Shown: positions 23,282 through 30,413 of the stretch, in pieces
Position numbering within the stretch: position 1 is the first letter of the stretch
Layout: each line of letters starts with the position of its first letter
IMG/VR virus record: IMGVR_UViG_3300025276_000137
Coordinates: 1 to 30,413 of that record
Source of the DNA: a virus
Direction: 5' to 3' (one strand)
Length of the DNA: 30,413 bases
The notes under the pieces: model-generated
What the model saw: only the letters and a program-made list of their open reading frames with translations
The model's database searches: none
What the model was told of the DNA's origin: nothing
Translations under genes and position numbers: made by a program

Positions 23282-24937
23282 ATGGCAAATGGAACGGCGG
23301 ATGCTACTTTAGTAGCTGCAGCATATAAAATGGGCATGGCAAATGTACCCGCGGATACTAGTAGAACTTTTATGCGTCAATACGAGGCTCTTGGTCAAAT
23401 TGATACTGCTAAAATTGAATTACAAAAAAACATTGTTAGCAGTGCTGTTACCCTTGGTAAACTAGGTATAGGATTTGCTCTTGACGCAGCAACTAAAAAA
23501 AGACAAGACAAGAGAGATGAAGAGTTTAACGATGAAGAATCTGGAATTGATAACGTAGACAACTTGGTAAAGGATCACGTTGGATCTATGGGTAAAAACT
23601 GGAGTAACTACAAGACAAAGGCAGATCCAACAACTATTGATTACCAAAAGAAAAAAATTGAAGTTATTAAAGAAGAAATAACTAGATTAAGAAAAGCCGC
23701 AAAAGGAAACCCAGAAAACATAGCTAAAATATCAGAGTTAGAAAAAAAAGTAGGTTTATGGCGTGACGAAACAAACAAAGGGATTTCTGATATTAATGTT
23801 CATAGTGAGTATTTTAAAACGGATGCCGTAGACAATAATACTAGTTTTAGAACAACAACCTCAAGTGGAGACACTGAATTCAGCCCTACAATGGCTTTGT
23901 TGTACAAAGATGTCATGGATCCAAGCGTGGATCTTAACGATGCAAATGTTACTCCTTTTTCACAAAACGGACAAGAAGGTTATTTATTTAATCCAAAAGA
24001 AGATAGACTTGCATTAAGCTATAATTTAAGCAAAAAATCAATGTTAGGTTATGATCCAAAAGCAAGAACCACGGGATTTTTTGAAAAAAAATATTCTAAC
24101 GAAGGAGCTGGTTTTGGCGGAAAAAACATACAATTAGCAAAGAAAAAAAATACATCATGGATTTCTAGAGAAGAGCTATTATCATTCGTTAAGTTAAAAG
24201 ATAAAGACTTACCTATAGCATTGACTGGTAAAATGACAGACATACTTAAAGGTGGCTTAAATAAAGTAAAACAAAGGATTTTAAATGCAGATGGAAGTGT
24301 TGAGGATCACAAAACTAAAAAAAATTATTTAATATCAGATTATTCTGAAATAGCAAAGAAAAGCGAAAATGATTTTTACAATATCATAATGTCGCCAACA
24401 TCTACACAAAACAAAAAATCAGTTACAAGAGATGTGAAAGGTGGTATTGCTTATATATCAAACAATGAAATAATGCTTGGTAATACTCCTATTAATTACG
24501 GGGAAATGAAACGAAAAGATTTTAGCGTAGATATAGCCGTTATAAACCAAATGGGTGTTGGTAGTAATGTTTTTACAGCTAAAGAATTAAAAGACGGAAA
24601 AATAGATGCTGCTGAGCTCGCAAAACACGAAGGCGCTAAAGAAAAAATTTATAAAATTCTTTTCAACCCTAAAACCAAACAAGAGACAGAAATAGCGGCT
24701 AGAGAAATTGCTAAGTTTTTTAACTTACAGACAATGGGTAAGTTTAACAGTGACAGAGGTAATGTTGTAAAAACAAAACCAATCGTAAAAACACCAACTA
24801 GTGATTTTAAAGAAACACCTGACACACAAGATATTGCTTTTTACATGGATATAGTTAATGACGTAAAAGAAAAGCCAGTAAAAGGTTACGATTACGACGG
24901 AGACGGGAAAGTTGATGGTAGACCAATAAACAAATAA
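23282..24937 (+). CDS. Putative internal virion protein with C-terminal calcium-loop-like motif
   Basis: 551 residues. The N-terminus (A-D-A-T-L-V-A-A-A-Y-K-M-G-M) and a helix L-G-K-L-G-I-G-F-A-L-D-A resemble ejection-type helical proteins. A charged coil around 120-160 (K-K-I-E-V-I-K-E-E-I-T-R-L) is followed by a mixed alpha/beta region with no motif I recognise. The extreme C-terminus carries D537-Y-D-G-D541-G-K-V-D545, the spacing of an EF-hand/dockerin-like calcium loop, although the usual twelfth-position Glu is missing. It is the middle gene of the putative ejection block, preceded by an A/T-only leader and separated by three bases from the giant protein gene. Function is inferred from position. 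It could also be a structural protein of the tail. Confidence 0.55.
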   Translation: MANGTADATLVAAAYKMGMANVPADTSRTFMRQYEALGQIDTAKIELQKNIVSSAVTLGKLGIGFALDAATKKRQDKRDEEFNDEESGIDNVDNLVKDHVGSMGKNWSNYKTKADPTTIDYQKKKIEVIKEEITRLRKAAKGNPENIAKISELEKKVGLWRDETNKGISDINVHSEYFKTDAVDNNTSFRTTTSSGDTEFSPTMALLYKDVMDPSVDLNDANVTPFSQNGQEGYLFNPKEDRLALSYNLSKKSMLGYDPKARTTGFFEKKYSNEGAGFGGKNIQLAKKKNTSWISREELLSFVKLKDKDLPIALTGKMTDILKGGLNKVKQRILNADGSVEDHKTKKNYLISDYSEIAKKSENDFYNIIMSPTSTQNKKSVTRDVKGGIAYISNNEIMLGNTPINYGEMKRKDFSVDIAVINQMGVGSNVFTAKELKDGKIDAAELAKHEGAKEKIYKILFNPKTKQETEIAAREIAKFFNLQTMGKFNSDRGNVVKTKPIVKTPTSDFKETPDTQDIAFYMDIVNDVKEKPVKGYDYDGDGKVDGRPINK

Positions 24938-24940
24938 TAA

Positions 24941-27900
24941 ATGGCTGATATAAAAACTGTAATTCAATCTATGATTGATGCTGGTGAACCAGACGAGAAA
25001 ATACAAGGTGTAATAAGTGCTTACAAAGAGCAGCAAGCTAATAAGCCAGAAGAAGTAAAGGAAGAACCAACACAGAAGGATGTCGCTGTGCAGGAAGAAA
25101 ATACGGCATCCAATGGGGAGGAAAGTTCTACGGATTCACAAGATAATTCGCTAACAGACACTATTATGGGAGCGTCTTACCGGGTAAGTGAGGAAGGAAT
25201 AGCTAGTGGTAAAAAAAATAAAGAAGCAGCAAGAAATTTTTTCTCAACAAAAAAATCAAAGCTAGAGCAAGCCTTAGACAACGTTAATATAGAGGTACCA
25301 TTAACCAAGAAGGATATTGCTAACGTGGACACCGACTTACAATTAGCGCAATCACCTAAAATAAAAGAATTAGAGGCTAAGTTAAAAGAAGCTCCATCTA
25401 TGTCTCAAGAAGCTGCTGACATACTAAAAGAAATAGAAAGCATTAAAAGCGCGACTACTGAATCTAGAGTTAATCCAAGAAATAAATCGTATAAAAAAAA
25501 TATTGACCTTGTTACTCAACACGAGGATAAAGTTACTGAAATAACCAATAGAGTGGTTAGTAATGGTGGGGATGAAAAGGAAGTTAAAAAACAAGTTGAT
25601 TTTTATGAAAAAAACAACCCCGAGCAAACTAGGATTAATACGGCTAATTACGAGATAGAAACGGTTAATAAAGCCTTAGACAATATATCTACAGCCAAAA
25701 CTGGTGACACTTACTCTAGTTTTAGTGATACAGAAGAAGAGGCTACCGAACTAAACGACTTGGTTGAACAGCAGATAATAGAAGATCTTTCTATAAAAGA
25801 CATGGGTAAGGCTGCTGAAAACAATTACACTCTTAGCGAAAAAGAAAATATAATAAGGACAGCTAAGCAAAAAGTAGTAGAGTCTGAGTATGAAAAAGCT
25901 AATAATGTGTATAGCAGCGCTATTGTTTTAGATTTTGTTAAAAAGAAAAACGACTTAGATGCCCAGATCAAAGCCATGAGTAGGTATGGTGATGATGGGT
26001 TATTACTGCCATTTACAACTGAAGAAGAGGCCAACAAGTATAACGGCTTAGTAGGTCAATATAATGATTTAGATAGTGAGCGTGAAAAAGTAAGTGATTT
26101 GGTTTTATCGGCTAAAGATAGATTAGAAACAACGTTTACAGAGCTAGGTTTTAATGCTGTAGATGGAACCATTAGCAACAATTTTGAAATGACTGATGAT
26201 TATCAAGAGTGGAGAGATAAACATGTTAGAGAAAGAGGGTTTTGGGGAGGAACTTATGACGCTGTAGGGACTTTCGTTCAAGAAGGCGTTAATATAGCTG
26301 CTGACGCAACCGTGGGCACTAGTGTTTGGTTGGCAGGTTTAATGGATGAGACAGTTAACAAAGAAAGTCGCTATTACAATGGGCACGATGCGATACAGGA
26401 TTCTTACAAAAACTTTGCAAACTTTAATTGGGCTGGAACGTCTGATTACGGCGCTAACATACTAGACAAAAATGGTAATTACACTATAAATGCTAGATCT
26501 ACCACTAAAACTATAGCTAACATGCTGCCTTTTACTATAGGTGTTATTTTATCAGCTAGAAGTGGTAACTTAAAGCCAGCTAAAAGTTTATGGAACACTG
26601 TAGGTCCAAAATTTTTAACGTCTTCTAAGGGTAGATCTACTATTAGAATGGTTGATGCCTCTTACAGAATGACTGTTAATGATAATTTCCATGAAGGAAA
26701 AGACTTAGGGCTTGACGATGGGCAATCATATGCCTATAGTAGTATGAAGTCGTTTGGAACTGGTCTGTCTCAAATGATAATGCCTGATGCAAATTTTCTA
26801 GGCTCAACTGCTGGTAAAACCATATTAAAAGGTTTTGTTAGCAATTTAAAAAATTCAGCCACTAAAAAAGCTATTGGAGGAGCGACTAAACAATTTGTAA
26901 TTAACATGGGCAAAGAGCTTGGTGAAGAAGAACTTGAACTCGCGTTTGGGGATATTGCTAAATATTCAGTTGGACTACAACATTCTCCTGACATTCTAGA
27001 CTTAAGAACTCAAAAAGAAACAATAGCAGCAACTCTAATGCTGTCTGGAAGTTTAGGAAGCATAGGAACTGTAAATGATATAAAAAACGCTAAAAAGCAG
27101 GTATATCAGCAGTACAAAAACAATGGTCAAGATATTATAGATGTTTTAGATGATAACTTAAGGGTTGCGGAGGTAAAGCTTAAAAAAGCTAGAACTCAAA
27201 AGTCCAAAGATAATCACCAAGCAACTATTGATCAAATCAATAACGCTAAAAACTACGGGCAAAGTATAATTAACGCTGTTAATTCTGCTCCAGAAAATGT
27301 TTCAGACGATCAAATAGACTTGCTAATACAAAAGCAAGAGTTAGTAAAGCAAAAGCAAGGTAAAGATAAAGCTATCTCTGTTGGTATAGATAATCAAATA
27401 AAAGAGATTGATGAAAAAATATCAAACTCTGTTATTAAGCAAGGTGAAAAAGCACAGACTGAAAAGAATGTAGCAACGGTAAAACAAGCCATTAAGAAAG
27501 GTGGTTTAGAGGGTAATGTATCTGAGATGACTTCTAAAGAAATATCAGATATTAAAGAAGAGGGATTTGACTCTAAGTCAGCAGCTGGTCAATTTGGTTA
27601 TATAAAACAAAAAACTGATGGTAGCTTTGATATAGTGTTGAACAAAGATAAACCAATGGTTGGCGTAGAATCTCACGAGTTTATGCATGCTGTGCTATTT
27701 AAAACGGTTGGTAACAACAAGGAGATACAAGATAACTTAGGCGATGCGTTAATAGATCATGTTTTAAACAACTTAAAAGGTGACGCAAGCGTGTTAGGTA
27801 AAAGACTATCGGCTTATGGTAAGTATAATAAAGAAGGTGAGTTTATAAGAGATAAAAACTTTGGTGAAGAGACTATAACTATAATGTCTGAATCTATTGT

Positions 27901-30413
27901 CAATGGTAGCTTAAAGTTTGATGAAAACTTTTTTACAAAAGTTGGTGATGTTATAAGGAGGTTCTCTCAAAATTATTTAGGTAAAAAAATTACATTTGAT
28001 ACTGGAAAAGACGTTTACAATTTTATTAAAGATTATAGTAAAAACGTTAAAGACGGTAAAATAAATAAAGCTATATTAAAAGTAGCTAAAGAGGGTGCAA
28101 AAGGTAAATTAGTTAAAGGTAAGGTTGAAGCAAAGGCAGGTACGCAGATGTCTAAATCAAATATAAATCTAGACACAGGTGAAGGTGATCTATCACAAAA
28201 AATTGATGCCTTAACGGGAGGTGCTAAAACAATAGCTGAGTTTCAAAAACCAGGAGGAGCTTTTGATAACATATACTCAGGTATGCTTCAAGGCAAGTTT
28301 GATAGAGTATTTGGAGAAGGTGTATCAAGAGAGCAAAAAGATATACAAAGACAAAATCTTGCTGATAGATTAATGAATTATGATCCAGCTAAAACGCCTG
28401 AATTATCTAAGTGGATATATGGTGGTAGTGGTAAAGCTGGTAATGTTGTGTATGCTGGATTGGTGGCTAAAAAGAAGTTATTTGAAGAAGGAGAAGTAAG
28501 AAAGAAAACAACTACTATAGACACTAAGGAAGCTAAAGAATTAGAAGACACATCGACAACAACTGAAGTAGAAGATAAAAGTAAAGCTAGAAACCTAAGA
28601 GATTTTGACATAGAAGTAGAAGATGGTTTAGTTAACGCTGAAATAGAAGCTGAGGTTGAAGCTTTGTTGAAAAAAAATCCTGATGATATTGAGGTTAAAA
28701 TGGAAAAGCTAATACTAGGTGATATACGTAAATCGCTTGACGGTGTTATTGGTAAAATAGCTAAAGACAAGAAGACGGGTAAAAGAGGTCCAACCGCTGA
28801 ATACGAGGCTTTTATTAGGAACGAATACTTAGAGGTAGTTCAAAGTTTAGGTATGGAAACAATAAGAACAGCTTATAGACCTTGGTTTGAAAGTAAAAAA
28901 ATACGTACAGAAAAATACAAAGGCATTAGCCCTAAAACAGGTAAGGTAACAAATTATGTAAAAGATGTTTTTGAAAACAAAACAAATAAGCGAGAGTATA
29001 TTAGGTGGTTTTTAGAGGGCAACGAGCGTAATATGACGGAAAGAAGAACTGCTTTAATAAGACGTATAGCTAGGAGAAAAGCGAAAATAGCTACAGATAA
29101 TTATATTGAAGCTAATTCAAAAAACTTAGACAAAGTTGCCGAGGCTAAGCTGAGAAAAGTATCTAGAGCCATTGAAAATACTCAAGTTGAACAAAAAAGT
29201 TTTGACTCTATTAAGTATTCTAAAAACAAAATGCTACCAACTAGATTGTCTCAGGAATTTAGTGCTATATTTTATAGGGGAAACAATGGAAAACCATTGG
29301 TTCAAAAAGGCACTATTTGGACTGGTTACGTAAACCCCTACACTAACGAGCCACAAAGCTTTGTAGATAAAGGAAGGATTTGGGAACAAGCCTTTGCTAA
29401 TTACTTCATGAAAAACGGCATAAAAGGATTAAAAGTTTTATCTGAAATAGCAAGTGAGGTTGACGGTATGGCGGACTTTGTTTTTGAATATAACGGCAAG
29501 GTGGAGAACCACGAGTTAAAAGCTTCTATAACTGCTTTTATGGGTAGTATTTCTATTTCAAACCTTAAAAACGGAAAAATTGAATTTGCAACAGATACAC
29601 ATAACAACTTATTAGAACAAGTTGATATGAAAGAATTTATGAAGGGTTATAAAAAGCGAATAGACTTTGTAAACAAAGGTATTGAAAAGCTGAATAAAAA
29701 AATAAAAGATACTAGCAAACAATATGCACTTATAGATTACGATGTTACTAGCGGGAAGCCTCAGAACATTCCTTACGAGCTTTACATGGACAAGAAGGGC
29801 TTTGGAAATAAAATGTTTTACCAACTAAAAGCGGACCAAGCTGTAATAGAAAACCACTACAAAAGCAAAAAAGATAAAAACGGAATTGGCGTTAGATCAC
29901 TTAGTTTTGTTGGCACAAAAACTGGTAACATGTCTTTTGGTCTTGATAGTGAGTCTATATTAAATTTACCTAGGCTAGACGCAGATGTAGATGTTAACTT
30001 TACGTTTAGAAACGGAGGTTCTAAAATGGTTAATGGTAACAAAGTAATATCACTTAGTCTTGGTGTTCAGTTTAAAATATCTAAACTCAATAACAAAGCT
30101 GAAAACTCTGTAGATATTACTATAAAAGAAGATCTACAAAAAGCTCTTGGCATTAACTTTTCAAAATCAATTGAAGGAAGAAAACTAAACAACGCTATCA
30201 ACTTTTCTAGATCAACTAACAACCCAACAAAGGGTATTACAGTTCTAGATTTTGACGATACGCTGGCTACGAGTAAATCTAGCGTACTCTGGACAGCTCC
30301 AGACGGAACAACTGGCAAATTAACTGCCGAAGAGTTTGCGAAGCAAGGAGCAGACCTCTTAGCGCAAGGATACGTGTATGATTTTTCTGAATTTAACAAA
30401 GTTGTTAAAGGTA
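24941..30413 (+). CDS. Giant polyvalent protein: zincin-, PD-(D/E)XK- and HAD-like domains (partial, 3' end missing)
   Basis: The frame is open from ATG 24941 to the window end without a stop: 1824 residues and still incomplete. The N-terminus (V-I-Q-S-M-I-D-A-G-E-P) is followed by an acidic linker, coiled coils, and a hydrophobic helical region (about 420-700) containing K-E-L-G-E-E-E-L-E-L. Residues 880-1000 hold a zinc-peptidase motif H912-E-F-M-H916, with E976/E977/E984 as candidate third ligands. Residues about 1075-1420 are charged helices of unknown fold. A nuclease-like core follows: E1482 in I-W-E-Q, D1512 in G-M-A-D-F-V-F, and E1525-L-K1527, the order of a PD-(D/E)XK fold. Near the window end D1770-F-D1772-D-T1774 is HAD motif I. 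Multi-enzyme polyvalent proteins of phages are thought to enter the cell with the DNA; that role is inferred here, as is any self-cleavage. Confidence 0.8.
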   Translation, partial: MADIKTVIQSMIDAGEPDEKIQGVISAYKEQQANKPEEVKEEPTQKDVAVQEENTASNGEESSTDSQDNSLTDTIMGASYRVSEEGIASGKKNKEAARNFFSTKKSKLEQALDNVNIEVPLTKKDIANVDTDLQLAQSPKIKELEAKLKEAPSMSQEAADILKEIESIKSATTESRVNPRNKSYKKNIDLVTQHEDKVTEITNRVVSNGGDEKEVKKQVDFYEKNNPEQTRINTANYEIETVNKALDNISTAKTGDTYSSFSDTEEEATELNDLVEQQIIEDLSIKDMGKAAENNYTLSEKENIIRTAKQKVVESEYEKANNVYSSAIVLDFVKKKNDLDAQIKAMSRYGDDGLLLPFTTEEEANKYNGLVGQYNDLDSEREKVSDLVLSAKDRLETTFTELGFNAVDGTISNNFEMTDDYQEWRDKHVRERGFWGGTYDAVGTFVQEGVNIAADATVGTSVWLAGLMDETVNKESRYYNGHDAIQDSYKNFANFNWAGTSDYGANILDKNGNYTINARSTTKTIANMLPFTIGVILSARSGNLKPAKSLWNTVGPKFLTSSKGRSTIRMVDASYRMTVNDNFHEGKDLGLDDGQSYAYSSMKSFGTGLSQMIMPDANFLGSTAGKTILKGFVSNLKNSATKKAIGGATKQFVINMGKELGEEELELAFGDIAKYSVGLQHSPDILDLRTQKETIAATLMLSGSLGSIGTVNDIKNAKKQVYQQYKNNGQDIIDVLDDNLRVAEVKLKKARTQKSKDNHQATIDQINNAKNYGQSIINAVNSAPENVSDDQIDLLIQKQELVKQKQGKDKAISVGIDNQIKEIDEKISNSVIKQGEKAQTEKNVATVKQAIKKGGLEGNVSEMTSKEISDIKEEGFDSKSAAGQFGYIKQKTDGSFDIVLNKDKPMVGVESHEFMHAVLFKTVGNNKEIQDNLGDALIDHVLNNLKGDASVLGKRLSAYGKYNKEGEFIRDKNFGEETITIMSESIVNGSLKFDENFFTKVGDVIRRFSQNYLGKKITFDTGKDVYNFIKDYSKNVKDGKINKAILKVAKEGAKGKLVKGKVEAKAGTQMSKSNINLDTGEGDLSQKIDALTGGAKTIAEFQKPGGAFDNIYSGMLQGKFDRVFGEGVSREQKDIQRQNLADRLMNYDPAKTPELSKWIYGGSGKAGNVVYAGLVAKKKLFEEGEVRKKTTTIDTKEAKELEDTSTTTEVEDKSKARNLRDFDIEVEDGLVNAEIEAEVEALLKKNPDDIEVKMEKLILGDIRKSLDGVIGKIAKDKKTGKRGPTAEYEAFIRNEYLEVVQSLGMETIRTAYRPWFESKKIRTEKYKGISPKTGKVTNYVKDVFENKTNKREYIRWFLEGNERNMTERRTALIRRIARRKAKIATDNYIEANSKNLDKVAEAKLRKVSRAIENTQVEQKSFDSIKYSKNKMLPTRLSQEFSAIFYRGNNGKPLVQKGTIWTGYVNPYTNEPQSFVDKGRIWEQAFANYFMKNGIKGLKVLSEIASEVDGMADFVFEYNGKVENHELKASITAFMGSISISNLKNGKIEFATDTHNNLLEQVDMKEFMKGYKKRIDFVNKGIEKLNKKIKDTSKQYALIDYDVTSGKPQNIPYELYMDKKGFGNKMFYQLKADQAVIENHYKSKKDKNGIGVRSLSFVGTKTGNMSFGLDSESILNLPRLDADVDVNFTFRNGGSKMVNGNKVISLSLGVQFKISKLNNKAENSVDITIKEDLQKALGINFSKSIEGRKLNNAINFSRSTNNPTKGITVLDFDDTLATSKSSVLWTAPDGTTGKLTAEEFAKQGADLLAQGYVYDFSEFNKVVKG

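Noticed and set aside
28378-28770. Antisense open frame of 130 residues inside the giant gene
   Set aside because: Ser/Leu-rich shadow of a Lys/Glu-rich coding stretch, with no leader or independent support.
24941-30413. Virion RNA polymerase (as in crAss-like phages) considered for the giant protein
   Set aside because: No D-x-D-x-D-G catalytic signature was seen in the visible 1824 residues; the motifs present are peptidase-, nuclease- and HAD-like.

Overview
This is an AT-rich window from a tailed double-stranded DNA phage (Caudoviricetes). Every gene lies on the + strand, packed with gaps of a few to about 75 bases or short overlaps, and it covers most of the virion-structure module. No sheath, tail-tube or tape-measure gene is visible. 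Connector proteins, a P22-gp10/T7-gp12-like hub and a block of putative internal (ejection) proteins point to a podovirus-like, short-tailed particle. Two things suggest a Bacteroidota host, probably a marine flavobacterium. Translation starts mostly lack Shine-Dalgarno sequences and sit behind A/T-only leaders. The giant tail protein also ends in GCTDP cysteine repeats and a leucine-rich-repeat domain of the kind seen in secreted flavobacterial proteins. Gene order and terminase sequence recall uncultured marine phages and perhaps distant crAss-like phages; that placement is from memory and untested.

Layout. 1-380: tail end of a GroES-like co-chaperonin gene, then a small helical protein overlapping terL (small-terminase position). 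379-7689: head module of large terminase, portal, acidic scaffold-like protein and major capsid protein, closed by a strong UUCG hairpin terminator. 7764-10914: a conserved phage protein of unknown role, a 53-residue CxC protein and two putative head-tail connector proteins, the second carrying an inserted carbohydrate-binding-like domain. 10918-19218: a 2766-residue tail hub with Cys repeats, an FN3-like domain and a terminal LRR, the likely host-recognition protein. 19233-21450: two accessory structural proteins. 21508-22497: a 2OG-Fe(II) oxygenase and a GNAT acetyltransferase, back to back. 22499-30413: putative internal proteins, ending in a giant open reading frame that runs off the window.

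The most unusual object is that last gene (24941 to beyond 30413, at least 1824 residues). It joins a hydrophobic N-terminal part, a zinc-metallopeptidase-like HEFMH motif, a PD-(D/E)XK-nuclease-like core and a HAD-phosphatase-like DFDDT motif. A short hydrophobic-S-[KR]-[SN] motif recurs at the apparent domain boundaries. I read it as a polyvalent protein delivered with the DNA and possibly self-processed; the delivery and processing are inference.

No tRNA, CRISPR array, insertion sequence or integrase was seen. No stretch above 300 bases lacks a gene.
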